Shown: positions 1 to 8,854 of the stretch, piece after piece
Layout: each line of letters starts with the position of its first letter
How positions within the stretch are numbered: the stretch's first letter is position 1
NCBI RefSeq assembly: GCF_013410035.1
Contig: NZ_JACCBW010000001.1
Coordinates: forward strand, 186,001-250,000
Direction: 5' to 3'
Length of the DNA: 64,000 nucleotides
DNA from: Nocardioides cavernae
Lineage (GTDB): Bacteria; Actinomycetota; Actinomycetes; Propionibacteriales; Nocardioidaceae
The notes under the pieces: model-generated
Databases searched by the model: none
Seen by the model: the letters and a program-made list of their open reading frames with translations, nothing else
Told to the model about the DNA's origin: nothing
Made by a program: the position numbers and the translations under genes

Positions 1-730
1 CGGTGCGGGTGCCGAGGACGCCGCTGCCCTTCGGCGAGAGCGAGAGGTTGACGTCGGCGCGCAGGTTGCCCTGGTCCATCCGCGCCTCCGAGACGCCGAG
101 GGCCACGATCAGCTCACGCAGCTGCGAGACGTACGCCTTGGCGACCTCGGGTGCCCGCTCCCCCGCTCCGAGGATCGGGCGGGTGACGATCTCGATGAGC
201 GGGATGCCGGCGCGGTTGTAGTCGACCAGCGAGTGGTCGGCGCCGTGGATGCGTCCGGTGGCGCCGCCGACGTGCAGCGACTTGCCGGTGTCCTCCTCCA
301 TGTGGGCGCGCTCGATCTCCACCCTGAACGTCTCGTCGCCGCCCCCCTCGGTGGGCACCGTGACGTCCATCCAGCCGTCGAACGCGATCGGCTCGTCGTA
401 CTGCGAGGTCTGGAAGTTCTTCGGCATGTCCGGGTAGAAGTAGTTCTTCCGGGCGAAGCGGCACCACTCGGCGATCTCGCAGTTGAGCGCGAGGCCGATC
501 CGGATCGCCGACTCGACGGCCTTGCCGTTGACGACCGGCATCGCCCCCGGGAGCCCCAGGCAGGTCGGGCAGGTGCCGGCGTTGGGCTCGCCGCCGAAGA
601 CGGCCGGGCAGCCGCAGAACATCTTCGACGCGGTGTTGAGCTCGACGTGCACCTCGAGGCCGAGGGCGGGGTCGTACGCCGCCAGCACGTCGTCGAACGG
701 CATGAGCGCGGCGGTGGTCGATGCGGTCAT
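1..730 (-). CDS. gatB: GatB, Asp-tRNA(Asn)/Glu-tRNA(Gln) amidotransferase subunit B (3' part outside window)
   Basis: GatB is the tRNA-binding kinase subunit of the GatCAB amidotransferase. It activates misacylated Glu-tRNA(Gln) or Asp-tRNA(Asn) with ATP so that ammonia from GatA can amidate it. The protein begins [20 protein letters not shown], and the family signature [10 protein letters not shown] follows near residue 25. A cysteine cluster ([16 protein letters not shown]) reads as the GatB zinc site, and [19 protein letters not shown] is the classic GatB block. The ATG overlaps the gatA stop by 4 bp (ATGA), so the two are translationally coupled. About 243 of the usual ~500 codons are inside the window; the C-terminal helical and YqeY-like parts lie to the left. 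The assignment is secure. Confidence 0.97.
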   Translation of the reverse strand, partial: MTASTTAALMPFDDVLAAYDPALGLEVHVELNTASKMFCGCPAVFGGEPNAGTCPTCLGLPGAMPVVNGKAVESAIRIGLALNCEIAEWCRFARKNYFYPDMPKNFQTSQYDEPIAFDGWMDVTVPTEGGGDETFRVEIERAHMEEDTGKSLHVGGATGRIHGADHSLVDYNRAGIPLIEIVTRPILGAGERAPEVAKAYVSQLRELIVALGVSEARMDQGNLRADVNLSLSPKGSGVLGTRT

Positions 731-2244
731 CGGGCCGGTCCTTCCAGTGCGGGGGCCTTGTCGAGGAGGGGGGCGCCCCACTGCTCGAGGTGGAGTGCCT
801 CGAGCGCGGCGCCGACCCGGTAGACCCGGTCGTCGGCGAGCGCCGGCGCGAGGACCTGGAACCCGCTGGGCAGGCCGTCCTCGTCGGCGAGGCCGTTGGG
901 GACCGAGATGCCGGGCACGCCGGCGAGGTTCGCCGGGATGGTGGCGAGGTCGTTGAGGTACATCGCCATCGGGTCGTCGAGCTTCTCGCCCAGCCTGAAC
1001 GCCGTGGTCGGCGCCGTGGGCGACACCAGGACGTCGACGTCGCCGAACGCGGCGTCGAAGTCGCGGCTGATGAGCGTGCGGATCTTCTGGGCCTGGCCGT
1101 AGTAGGCGTCGTAGTAGCCCGACGAGAGGGCGTACGTGCCCAGGATGATGCGGCGCTTCACCTCGTCGCCGAAGCCGGCGTCGCGCGTGGCCCGCATGAC
1201 GTCCTCGGCGCTCGGGTCGCCCTCGGGCGTCACCCGCAGGCCGTAGCGCATCGCGTCGAACTTCGCGAGGTTGCTCGACGCCTCGGCCGGGAGGATCAGG
1301 TAGTAGGCGGCGAGGGCGTGCACGAACGACGGGCAGGACACCTCGACGACCTCGGCGCCGGCCTTGACCAGCAGCTCGACGGACTCGTCGAAGCGCGCCA
1401 TCACGCCCGGCTGCCACCCCTCGCCCGCGAGCTCGGTGACGACGCCGACCTTCACGCCGCTCATGTCGCCGGCCGAGCCGGCCCGCGCGGCGTCGGTGAA
1501 CGAGGGCCAGTCCTGCTGGATCGACGTGGAGTCGCGCGGGTCGTGCCCGCCGATCACGTCGTGCAGCATCGCGGCGTCGAGCACCGTGCGGGTCACGGGG
1601 CCGGCCTGGTCGAGGCTGTTGGCCAGGGCGACCAGGCCGTAGCGCGAGACGCCGCCGTAGGTCGGCTTGACGCCGACCGTGCCGGTCACCGCGCCGGGCT
1701 GGCGGATCGAGCCGCCGGTGTCGGTGCCGATGGCCAGGGGCGCCTCGAACGCCGCGACCGCGGCCGCGGAGCCGCCGCCGGAGCCGCCGGGGATCCGGTC
1801 GAGGTCCCACGGGTTGTGGGTCGGGCCGTAGGCGGAGTGCTCGGTGGAGGAGCCCATCGCGAACTCGTCCATGTTGGTCTTGCCGAGGATCGGCAGACCG
1901 GCCGCGCGCAGGCGGGTCACGACGGTCGCGTCGTAGGGCGGCACCCAGCCCTCGAGGATCCGCGACCCGCAGGTCGTCGGCAGGCCGCGGGTGGCGAGCA
2001 CGTCCTTGACGGCGACGGGTACGCCGTCGAGCGGGCCGCGTGCCTCACCGCGCGCGCGGCGGGCGTCGGACTCCGCGGCCTCGGCGAGCGCGCCGTCGCG
2101 GTCGACGTGGAGGAAGGCGTGGACGTCGGTGTCGACGTCGTCGATGCGGTCGAGGTGGGCCTCGGTCAGCGCCACGGAGGTCGTCGCGCCGGACGCGAGG
2201 TCCTCGGCCAGCGTGGCCGCGGTGCGGCGGGTCAGGTCGCTCAT
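727..2244 (-). CDS. gatA: GatA, amidotransferase subunit A (amidase)
   Basis: GatA is the glutamine-hydrolysing amidase of GatCAB and feeds ammonia to GatB. At 505 aa it has normal length. The amidase-signature catalytic triad is visible: Lys80 in VAVKD, Ser155 in the glycine/serine-rich loop PGGSGGGS, and Ser179 in DTGGSIRQP. The start codon overlaps the gatC stop by one base (TGATG) and its own stop overlaps gatB, so gatC-gatA-gatB form a tightly coupled operon read leftward. In actinobacteria lacking GlnRS and/or AsnRS this complex is needed to make Gln-tRNA(Gln) or Asn-tRNA(Asn). Nothing in the sequence looks damaged. Confidence 0.98.
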   Translation of the reverse strand: MSDLTRRTAATLAEDLASGATTSVALTEAHLDRIDDVDTDVHAFLHVDRDGALAEAAESDARRARGEARGPLDGVPVAVKDVLATRGLPTTCGSRILEGWVPPYDATVVTRLRAAGLPILGKTNMDEFAMGSSTEHSAYGPTHNPWDLDRIPGGSGGGSAAAVAAFEAPLAIGTDTGGSIRQPGAVTGTVGVKPTYGGVSRYGLVALANSLDQAGPVTRTVLDAAMLHDVIGGHDPRDSTSIQQDWPSFTDAARAGSAGDMSGVKVGVVTELAGEGWQPGVMARFDESVELLVKAGAEVVEVSCPSFVHALAAYYLILPAEASSNLAKFDAMRYGLRVTPEGDPSAEDVMRATRDAGFGDEVKRRIILGTYALSSGYYDAYYGQAQKIRTLISRDFDAAFGDVDVLVSPTAPTTAFRLGEKLDDPMAMYLNDLATIPANLAGVPGISVPNGLADEDGLPSGFQVLAPALADDRVYRVGAALEALHLEQWGAPLLDKAPALEGPAR

Positions 2245-2543
2245 CAGGCCTCCTCGCCCAGGATCCGAGGCACCGAGAAGCGCTGCTCCTCCACGGCGGG
2301 TGCGCCGGACAGCGCCTCCTCGGCGGTCAGGCCGGGCACGACGACGTCCTCGCGGAACACGTTGGTCAGCGGGATCGCGTGCGACGTGGGGGGCACGTCG
2401 TCGCCGGCCACGCCGTTGATGGAGGCGACGGACTCGAGGATCACGCTCAGCTGCGGTGCGAGGTGGTCGAGCTCGGCGTCGGAGAGGTCGATGCGGGCGA
2501 GCGTGGCGAGGTGCGCCACCTCGTCCCGGGAGATCTCAGGCAT
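2244..2543 (-). CDS. gatC: GatC, amidotransferase subunit C
   Basis: GatC is the 99-aa clamp subunit that wraps GatA and GatB and stabilises the amidotransferase. It begins [20 protein letters not shown], the typical GatC N-terminus, and carries the family's [14 protein letters not shown] helix. It is the first gene of the gatCAB operon. A TAGGAT -10 hexamer lies only 6 nt upstream of the ATG and no Shine-Dalgarno is visible, so the mRNA is probably leaderless. Two palindromes further upstream (2582-2633) could influence this promoter or the divergent gene at 2670. Confidence 0.95.
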   Translation of the reverse strand: MPEISRDEVAHLATLARIDLSDAELDHLAPQLSVILESVASINGVAGDDVPPTSHAIPLTNVFREDVVVPGLTAEEALSGAPAVEEQRFSVPRILGEEA

Positions 2544-2549
2544 GCCGCA

Positions 2550-2555
2550 ATCCTA
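2550..2555 (-). promoter_or_regulatory. -10 element of a probable leaderless gatC promoter
   Basis: On the minus strand the hexamer TAGGAT ends 6 nt before the gatC ATG and matches TANNNT. No ribosome-binding site fits between it and the start. That spacing puts the transcription start at or next to the A of ATG. Confidence 0.55.
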
Positions 2556-2581
2556 GGTCCACGCCACGCTCGCTCCGGCGG

Positions 2582-2633
2582 CCGGTCGGGACGGACGTCC
2601 CGATCGTCCTGACCGGTCGGGATCGACGTCCCG
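2582..2633. promoter_or_regulatory. Twin palindromes 31 bp apart (candidate tandem operator)
   Basis: Two near-identical 21-bp units (19 of 21 bases the same) begin at 2582/2583 and 2613, which is 31 bp or about three helical turns apart. The first contains a perfect inverted repeat, CGGGACG-GA-CGTCCCG (2587-2602). The second has CGGGA and TCCCG arms around TCGACG (2618-2633). They lie between divergent gatC and the exported-protein operon starting at 2670. The same-face spacing suggests cooperative binding by a dimeric regulator; that is inference. Confidence 0.5.
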
Positions 2634-2669
2634 TGCCCCGGGATGCGCCCCGGCCGGAACGTCGACCCC

Positions 2670-4265
2670 ATGAGGATCTGGCGGGCCGGGACGGCCATCG
2701 TGGGGGCGCTGCTGGTCGTGGGCGCGACGGGGTGCGGGGTGGCCGGGCAGCGGCCGGTGGCGGGCACGAGCACGGCGCTGCCGTCCGGCTCCGGGTCCGC
2801 GGCGTCGGTGGCGTCCGGGGCGTCCGGGGCGTCCGCGGTGTCCGAGGCGTCCGGGGACGAGGCCGGGCTGCCCGGGCGCCGGGGCAGCGAGGACTGGCGG
2901 ATCTCGCGGCCGGCGCTGCGCGGCGAGCTCGCGGCGTACTCCACCCGGGCGAGCGGCCTGCCCGGGGCGCGCGTCGGCCTCAAGGTGTCGACCACCGAGG
3001 GCGGCTGGGAGGCGTCCGCCTACCGGATCGGGTCCTACCCGGGCGGGACCGGGGCGTTCGTCTGGGAGTCCGGCTTCCGCGTCGGGCGCCAGCAGTCGGC
3101 GCCGGTCTTCAGCCCGTACGAGACCCGCACGGTCGTCGCGCCGTGGGAGCGGGACCTCACCGTCGACACGGCCACGTGGGAGCCGGGCTTCTACGTCTTC
3201 CGCCTGCGCACCGACACCGGCTGGGAGACGCAGGTCCCCTACGTCGTGACGTCGCCGTCGGCGGAGGGCACGGTCGCGCTGGTGGCGCCGGTGACGACGT
3301 GGCAGGCCTACAACCAGTGGGGTGGCTACAGCCTGTACGCCGGCGCGAACGGCGACAGCCAGAGCCACGCGGTGAGCTTCGACCGGCCCTACAACGGCGC
3401 GACGGGTGCCAACGACTACCGCACGGCGGCGCTGCCGATCGTGGTGCGCGCCGAGGCGACCGGGGTCCCGCTGTCGTACTTCACCAACATCGACCTGCAC
3501 ACCACCCCGGGCGCGCTCGACGGCGCCCGCGGCTACGTCTCGATGGGGCACGACGAGTACTGGACGCCCACCATGCGCCAGGTCGTCCTCGACGCCCGCG
3601 ACGCCGGCACCAACCTGGCCTTCCTCGGCGCCAACACCATGTACTGGCGGATCCGCCTGGAGCCGCGGCCCACCGGCCACGCCCGCGTGGTCGTCGGCTA
3701 CCGGCACGACGCCCACCTCGACCCGCTGTACGCGCAGGGCTCGCCCGAGACGACCGCGCTGTTCCGCGAGCCGCCCGCCCCGCGGCCCGAGCACGACCTC
3801 GTCGGGATGCAGTACGAGTGCTACCCGGTCGACACCGACTACGTGGTCACCACCCCGGACTGGTGGGGCTTCCGCGGCACCGGCGTCCGCCGGGGCGACC
3901 ACGTCCACGGCCTTGTCGGCCCGGAGGCCGACCGGGTCTACCCCGACGCGCGGCTCCCCCGCCCCCTGCAGGTCCTCGCGCACTCGCCGTACAGCTGCCG
4001 CGGCGTCACCACCACGTCGCAGTCGGTCTACTACTCGACACCGTCGGGGGCCGGCGTGTTCTCCGCAGGGACGCTGCGCTGGGGCTGCGCGATGGTGGAC
4101 CGGTGCGAGCGCCCGCTGGGCGAGGAGACGCGCGCCTTCACGCGCACGGTCACCACCACGGTGGTCGAGGGATTCGGCCGCGGACCGGTCGGGAGGAGGC
4201 ACCCGGCGCGCGACAACGTCGCCGACTTCGACCTCTCCCCGGTCAACACGGTCCCGGCGAGTTGA
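2670..4265 (+). CDS. N,N-dimethylformamidase-like exported lipoprotein
   Basis: This 531-aa protein carries the domain of the large subunit of N,N-dimethylformamidase, recognised from blocks such as TTWQAYNQWGGYSLY, NIDLHTTPGALDGARGYVS and MGHDEYWTPTMRQVVLDAR. The ATG at 2670 was chosen because it starts a clean signal peptide (MRIWRAGTAIVGALLVVGAT) ending in a lipobox-like ATGC, so the protein is probably lipid-anchored outside the membrane. Residues ~45-62 are a low-complexity Ala/Ser/Gly linker encoded by six 9-bp DNA repeats. True dimethylformamidase is a cytoplasmic two-subunit iron enzyme. The export signal and absence of a small subunit make amide hydrolysis unproven. It leads a set with the lipoprotein at 4301 and the LCP protein at 4918, which suggests an envelope role. 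Confidence 0.8.
   Translation: MRIWRAGTAIVGALLVVGATGCGVAGQRPVAGTSTALPSGSGSAASVASGASGASAVSEASGDEAGLPGRRGSEDWRISRPALRGELAAYSTRASGLPGARVGLKVSTTEGGWEASAYRIGSYPGGTGAFVWESGFRVGRQQSAPVFSPYETRTVVAPWERDLTVDTATWEPGFYVFRLRTDTGWETQVPYVVTSPSAEGTVALVAPVTTWQAYNQWGGYSLYAGANGDSQSHAVSFDRPYNGATGANDYRTAALPIVVRAEATGVPLSYFTNIDLHTTPGALDGARGYVSMGHDEYWTPTMRQVVLDARDAGTNLAFLGANTMYWRIRLEPRPTGHARVVVGYRHDAHLDPLYAQGSPETTALFREPPAPRPEHDLVGMQYECYPVDTDYVVTTPDWWGFRGTGVRRGDHVHGLVGPEADRVYPDARLPRPLQVLAHSPYSCRGVTTTSQSVYYSTPSGAGVFSAGTLRWGCAMVDRCERPLGEETRAFTRTVTTTVVEGFGRGPVGRRHPARDNVADFDLSPVNTVPAS
2802..2855 (+). repeat. Six tandem 9-bp units inside a coding region
   Basis: Six consecutive 9-mers related to GCGTCCGGG (2802-2810, 2811-2819, 2820-2828, 2829-2837, 2838-2846, 2847-2855) encode the Ala/Ser/Gly linker just after the lipobox of the dimethylformamidase-like lipoprotein. 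The unit is a multiple of three, so copy-number changes would alter linker length without shifting the frame. Confidence 0.75.
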
Positions 4266-4300
4266 GGCAGCGCGGCAGACGACGGAGGAGGGGTTCGGCC

Positions 4301-4921
4301 ATGATGAGCGGCATGGGTCTCCGACGACTGCGTGCCGCCGGCGCGGTCGTCGTCGCCTCGGTGGTGCTCGTCGCTGCGGCCTGCACGGCCGACGAGCCAC
4401 CCGAGGACCCGGACGACTCGCCCCGGTCCGCATCGCTGCGCGTCGAGACCGTCTCGGGCGCCGACCGCCTCGACGAGCGCGCCCGCGTCGATCTCGAGGG
4501 CGAGGTGGGCGAGGTGCTCTCGCAGTACCTCGTGGATGCGTTCCTCGGCGACTTCCCCCGCCAGCGGTTCGTGCAGTCCTTCGCGTCGTTCACCAGCGGT
4601 GCCGCGGAGGACGCGACCCGCGACATCGACTGGCTCACGGCGGCCACCGTGCAGGACGCCACCTCCGTGCGCGCCACGGAGCTCGAGGCCAGGCTGAGCT
4701 TCCTCACCCTGGGCCGCACCGTCCACGGCGGCACCGCGCACGTGCACTTCGCGTTCGAGGCGGCGATGCCGGACGGCTCCACCCGGCCCCTCGTGCTCGA
4801 CGGCAGCTTCCTGCTCGAGGCCGACGACGGCGGCTTCACGATCTTCGGCTACGAGGTGAGCTTCGACAACGGGGACGGCGAGCAGGTCGAGGTCGACAGC
4901 GGGACGGGGGCCGCGTCGTGA
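4301..4921 (+). CDS. Small putative lipoprotein of unknown function
   Basis: I do not recognise the family. The 206-aa product starts with a signal peptide ending in a good lipobox (VAAAC, Cys about residue 29), followed by an acidic, proline-rich stretch (TADEPPEDPDDSP). The rest is a soluble alpha/beta-looking domain without cysteines or obvious catalytic motifs. It ends with FTIFGYEVSFDNGDGEQVEVD and could adopt a cystatin-like fold, which is speculation. The first ATG is preceded by GGAGGAGGGG at a suitable distance, and in-frame ATGs at 4304 and 4313 are alternatives. Its stop overlaps the GTG of the LCP gene by 4 bp (GTGA), so the two proteins are made together and probably act together outside the membrane. 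Confidence 0.7.
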   Translation: MMSGMGLRRLRAAGAVVVASVVLVAAACTADEPPEDPDDSPRSASLRVETVSGADRLDERARVDLEGEVGEVLSQYLVDAFLGDFPRQRFVQSFASFTSGAAEDATRDIDWLTAATVQDATSVRATELEARLSFLTLGRTVHGGTAHVHFAFEAAMPDGSTRPLVLDGSFLLEADDGGFTIFGYEVSFDNGDGEQVEVDSGTGAAS

Positions 4922-5820
4922 GCGCGCTGCGGACGCTGGTCGTACGCCTCGCGCTGCTCGCCGCGGTCGCGCTCGTCGTGCCGACCTCCGCGGTGCAGCC
5001 GACGACGATCAGCCTCACCACGACCGGCACCGTCCGCTCGGTCGACGTCGACGACGACGTGCTGTGGGTGCTCGCGCTGGGGTCCGAGGCCGGCCCCGGC
5101 CAGGACGTCACGCAGGGCCTCACCGACGCCATCCAGCTGATCGGCGTACGTCCCGGGACGGGCCGGGCCGCCGCGATCGGCCTCCCGCGCGACCTCTGGG
5201 TCGAGGACCGCGGCACCAAGCTCAACGCCGTCCTCGCCGACGCCGGTCCCGACGCGGTCGCCGACGAGGTCCGGCAGCTGGTCGGGATCGCCCCCGACCT
5301 CGTCCTCGTGACCGGCACCGAGGGCTTCGTGTCGATGATGGGCGACCTCGGTCCCGTCGAGGTCGACTCCCCGACAGGGTTCACCACCGACGACGGCACC
5401 GTCACGATCCGCCCAGGCAACAACACGCTCGACGCACGACAGGCGCTGTCCTTCGCGACCACGCGCGACGAGCTGCTCGGGCGCAGCGACTTCGAGCGCG
5501 TCGCCAACCACCAGCGGCTGCTCCTCGCCGCCCTGGCCCGGTTGCGGGCGGCCCACGACGAGGTGGGCTTCCTCGAGCGCATCACCGTCTCGGCCCTCGG
5601 GGGCCTCGACACCGACCTCACCCCGACGGCGGCCTTCCGGGTCCTCGCAGCGCTCACGCTGGTCGACCCCGGCCGGACCGACGGCTGCATCGTCCGCGGC
5701 ACCTTCGGCGAGGAGTTCGGCGCCGCGGTGGTCTATCCCGACGCGGCCCAGGCCCGGGCCGTGGGGGCGGACGCCGAGCCGGACGCGCGCCTGCAGGGCG
5801 GGTGCCGCGACGGCTCCTGA
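4918..5820 (+). CDS. LCP (LytR-CpsA-Psr) domain protein
   Basis: LCP proteins are extracytoplasmic, membrane-anchored phosphotransferases that ligate wall glycopolymers to peptidoglycan. This 300-aa protein starts at a GTG overlapping the previous stop. It has one N-terminal hydrophobic segment (VVRLALLAAVALVVPTSAV), then the LCP core: DAIQLIGVRPGTGRAAAIGLPRDLWV, KLNAVLADAGPDAVADEV, and the conserved Arg-rich TRDELLGRSDFERVANHQ. The LCP domain fills most of the protein and there is no LytR_C extension, so it is shorter than many actinobacterial LCPs (350-500 aa). Its co-translation with a lipoprotein of unknown function is unusual. Wall-polymer ligation is inferred from the family. Confidence 0.85.
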   Translation: MSALRTLVVRLALLAAVALVVPTSAVQPTTISLTTTGTVRSVDVDDDVLWVLALGSEAGPGQDVTQGLTDAIQLIGVRPGTGRAAAIGLPRDLWVEDRGTKLNAVLADAGPDAVADEVRQLVGIAPDLVLVTGTEGFVSMMGDLGPVEVDSPTGFTTDDGTVTIRPGNNTLDARQALSFATTRDELLGRSDFERVANHQRLLLAALARLRAAHDEVGFLERITVSALGGLDTDLTPTAAFRVLAALTLVDPGRTDGCIVRGTFGEEFGAAVVYPDAAQARAVGADAEPDARLQGGCRDGS

Positions 5821-5837
5821 GCGCGTACGCCGGGCGG

Positions 5838-6482
5838 TCAGCCGAGACCGGCCTCGCGCGCCTTGACGATGGCCTGCGCCCGGTGGGCGACCTGGAGCTT
5901 GGTGAAGATGTTGCTCGCGTGGTTGCGCACGGTCTTGATCGACAGGTCCAGCTGGCGGGCGATCTCCCCGTTCTCCTTGCCCTCCGCGATCAGGCCCAGC
6001 ACCACGCGCTCGCGGTCGGTGAGGTCGGGGAAGACGTCGGCCGCCGGACGGGCGCGAGCCCCGGCGAAGTAGGTCATCACCCGGTCGGCGATCCCCGGCC
6101 CGAAGATGACCTCTCCGGCCCCGACGGCCTGGACGGCCCGGGTGATCTCGGCGCGGCGCGCCCCCTTCAGGAGGTAGCCCCGCGCGCCCGCCCGCACGGC
6201 CGCGAACACCGACTCCTCGTCCTCCATCATCGTCAGGACGAGCACCCCGATGTGCGGCGAGGAGCTGACGATCCGGGCCGTGGCGTCGATGCCGTTGAGC
6301 CGCGGCATGTGGAGGTCCATCAGGACCACGTCGGGCTGCAGGTCGAGCGCCATCGCGACGGCCAGCGCCCCGTCGGCGGCGGTCCCCACCACCTCGACCG
6401 CCGGCGTGGCGGCGAGCAACGCCTCGATCCCGTGCCGGAACTCCTCGTGGTCGTCGGCGACCAGCACCCGGTGCGGCTCCAT
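5838..6482 (-). CDS. LuxR/NarL-family response regulator
   Basis: This 214-aa two-component response regulator has a receiver domain at residues ~4-120 and a LuxR-type helix-turn-helix at ~148-210. The acidic pocket is D10/D11, the phospho-acceptor D56 (MDLHMP), the switch residues T84 and K106. The DNA-binding end reads LTDRERVVLGLIAEGKENGEIA, with the recognition helix in LSIKTVRNHASNIFTKL. It lies 36 bp downstream of the sensor kinase gene and is almost certainly its cognate partner. It converges on the LCP gene with 17 bp between the two stop codons. The regulated genes are not evident; the neighbouring RTX gene or the envelope operon are possibilities. Confidence 0.95.
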   Translation of the reverse strand: MEPHRVLVADDHEEFRHGIEALLAATPAVEVVGTAADGALAVAMALDLQPDVVLMDLHMPRLNGIDATARIVSSSPHIGVLVLTMMEDEESVFAAVRAGARGYLLKGARRAEITRAVQAVGAGEVIFGPGIADRVMTYFAGARARPAADVFPDLTDRERVVLGLIAEGKENGEIARQLDLSIKTVRNHASNIFTKLQVAHRAQAIVKAREAGLG

Positions 6483-6518
6483 GGTGACCCTCTCCCTCCT
6501 GCTCCCCGTCGGGGCGCC

Positions 6519-8759
6519 TCACACGTCGTCGAGGGGCAGCCGCGCCCGGACCACGGTGCCGCCCTCGGCGCCCGGGCCGACCTCGATCTCGCCACCGAGC
6601 TCCTCGGCCCGCTCCCTCATCGAGGACAGGCCTACACCCGCGCGGCGGTCCGGAGCCAGCCCCGTGCCCGTGTCGCTGACCTCGATCCGCAGGTCGGAGG
6701 CGTCGCGGCTGAGCCGGACCACGCAGCGGTCGGCGCCGCTGTGCTTCTGCGCGTTGTTCACCGCCTCCACCACGATCCGGTAGGCGGCGACCTCCACCGC
6801 GGCCGGCAGGGGCTCGAGGTCGTCGGCGGCCTCGACCACCCACGGCACCCGGAGGGGGGCTCCCGGCGAGCCGTGCTCCGCGGCGCGGTGGCGCAGCGCC
6901 GACACGAGGCCGAGCTGGTCGAGCGCCGGTGGACGCAGGCCCTCGACGAGCCGGCGCACCTCGCCGATGTCCTCGCGCGCCTGGTCCGACAGCCGCGCCA
7001 CCAGGTCGGCCGCCCGGCCGGGGTCGTCGTGGACGAGGTCGCTGGCCGCCTCGAGCCGCATCGCGAGCGCGGCGAGCGAGGGCCCGAGCCCGTCGTGGAG
7101 GTCGCGGCGCAACCGGCGACGCTCCTCCTCCCGCGCGGCCACGATCCGCTGGCGGGAGACCTGGAGCTCGCGGTTGGCGCTCACGGCCTGGACCAGCGCG
7201 CCGACCTGGGTGCCGACGTCCTCGAGCAGGCGCCGGTCACCGGGACCGAACGGGTCGTGGCCCGCGTCGACCTCGACCCGCAGGTGCCCGATGGTGGTGC
7301 CGCCGACGGTGAGGTCGACGGTGAGCGGCGTGCCGTACGCCTGCCCGGTGGAGGCGGCGATGGGCTCCGAGGTGCCCGTCCCGAGCACGTCGACCGCGGC
7401 GTACGACAGGTGCAGGCGCCGGGCGAGGAGGTCGAGCATCTCGCGGAGGGCGTCCTCGGGCGCGGTCACCGCGTCGAGGCGGCGCAGGTCGGAGACCACC
7501 CGGTCGGGGAACTCCCGGTCGCCGTAGACCAGGCGCCGCACGAGGCGCTGCACGACGACCGCCAGCGGGAGCAGGAGCAGGGCGATGAGGCCGCCGGCCA
7601 GCATCGACCCGACCGAGATGTCGACCGCCGCGTCGACGGCGCGGACGAGGGCGACGAACAGTGCGCCGACGACGACGAGGACGAGCGCCTGCACGAGCCA
7701 GCGGCGCACCCGCGGCTCGATCTCGCCGAGCCGGTAGTGGGCGGCGGCCACGCCGAGGCACGCGAGCGCGACGGCGGCCGACCCGGCGTCGAGGACGTAC
7801 GGGCTGAGCGGCGCCTGACCGGTGACCAGCAGCGGCACCTGGCCGAGGAGCACCCAGGCCCCCAGGCCGGCGGCCAGGCCGAGCAGGACGAGCCGGGAGG
7901 CGAGGACGTCGTCCCGCGTCGCGGCGCGTGCGTGGGCGCGCGTCGCGAGCAGGAGGGCGGCGGGGACGGTGGCCCACAGGGCGGGCACGGCGACCGTCGC
8001 GAGCACCTGGGCGCGCTCCACGGCGCTCGTGCCGCCGAGCCGGGCGGCCAGCCAGGAGGCGTACCCGAGCAGCGGGACGCCCGCCACGGCGGGGAGCAGG
8101 AGCGCGCGGCGGGGCGTGGGGACGAGCGAGGCGACGCACACCAGGAGGGCGACGAGCCCCAGCGTGGCGAGGACCTCGCCCCCGAGGTGCGGCCACGTGC
8201 CGCGGGGACCGGCGAGGTCGATCGCCGAGGTGCCGAACGGTGCCGAGGTGGCGATCGCCGGGAGGAGGGCCGCGGCGGCGAGGAACGCGCGAGACGACAG
8301 CGCCCCCGGGCGGCGCCAGAACACGGCCGACCCCGCGGCGAGCAGCAGGGCCGCGAGGAAGGGCACGTGGGGTTGGGCGAGCACGGCGTCGCGGACGGGG
8401 TAGCGGACCAGGGTCACGTCGATCTGCTGGATGAGCCCGACACCGGCGACCTCGCCCGCGCGGCCCACCTCGTAGCGCACGCGCTGCCCGACCTCGGCGT
8501 CGATCGAGCCGTCGGCGACCCGCTCCTCGGGTGAGCGTCCGTCGATGGAGATCACCTCGTCGCCGGCCTCGAGCGCCGAGACACCGAACACGCGGGCCAC
8601 CCGGAGCGGCTCGCTCCAGCGCGCGTCGCCGGTCGGCACGACGCTGGTCGACAGGCTCGTCCCGTCGGAGGGGCCGGACAGGAGGAGGGCGGCCAGCACC
8701 CACGTCACGGGCAGCACCCAGGCGGCCGCGACGACGGCGAGCCTGCCGGTGCGCGACAT
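6519..8759 (-). CDS. Membrane sensor histidine kinase with PDZ-like extracytoplasmic region (HisKA_3)
   Basis: A 746-aa sensor kinase. One N-terminal membrane helix (residues ~7-28) is followed by an extracytoplasmic segment that reads like a PDZ domain (RVFGVSALEAGDEVISIDGR, ~residues 55-75). A block of about eight or more membrane helices (~130-410) comes next, then a GAF-like cytoplasmic region with no clear ligand residues. The transmitter is HisKA_3 type: phospho-accepting His555 in RRDLHDGLGPS, an N-box EAVNNAQKHSG near 669, and DTGTGL plus GVGLSSMRERA ATP-lid motifs. The start was set at 8759 because the 20 codons upstream look non-coding. The architecture recalls ComP-like kinases of Bacillus; the signal is unknown. 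It forms an operon with the regulator at 5838. Confidence 0.92.
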   Translation of the reverse strand: MSRTGRLAVVAAAWVLPVTWVLAALLLSGPSDGTSLSTSVVPTGDARWSEPLRVARVFGVSALEAGDEVISIDGRSPEERVADGSIDAEVGQRVRYEVGRAGEVAGVGLIQQIDVTLVRYPVRDAVLAQPHVPFLAALLLAAGSAVFWRRPGALSSRAFLAAAALLPAIATSAPFGTSAIDLAGPRGTWPHLGGEVLATLGLVALLVCVASLVPTPRRALLLPAVAGVPLLGYASWLAARLGGTSAVERAQVLATVAVPALWATVPAALLLATRAHARAATRDDVLASRLVLLGLAAGLGAWVLLGQVPLLVTGQAPLSPYVLDAGSAAVALACLGVAAAHYRLGEIEPRVRRWLVQALVLVVVGALFVALVRAVDAAVDISVGSMLAGGLIALLLLPLAVVVQRLVRRLVYGDREFPDRVVSDLRRLDAVTAPEDALREMLDLLARRLHLSYAAVDVLGTGTSEPIAASTGQAYGTPLTVDLTVGGTTIGHLRVEVDAGHDPFGPGDRRLLEDVGTQVGALVQAVSANRELQVSRQRIVAAREEERRRLRRDLHDGLGPSLAALAMRLEAASDLVHDDPGRAADLVARLSDQAREDIGEVRRLVEGLRPPALDQLGLVSALRHRAAEHGSPGAPLRVPWVVEAADDLEPLPAAVEVAAYRIVVEAVNNAQKHSGADRCVVRLSRDASDLRIEVSDTGTGLAPDRRAGVGLSSMRERAEELGGEIEVGPGAEGGTVVRARLPLDDV

Positions 8760-8854
8760 AGGGGCATCGTGCACCGGCCGGCCGGCCCGCGGTAGTGGGC
8801 GCGCCCGGAGCACACCCACCGCGTCACCGGCGGATCAGTGACGCACCGGGCGGG

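Noticed and set aside
5064-8534. An 1156-codon open frame on the plus strand over the LCP, regulator and kinase genes
   Set aside because: It overlaps three well-supported genes, crosses their boundaries and has an Arg/Gly/Ala/Pro-rich composition typical of antisense frames in GC-rich DNA.
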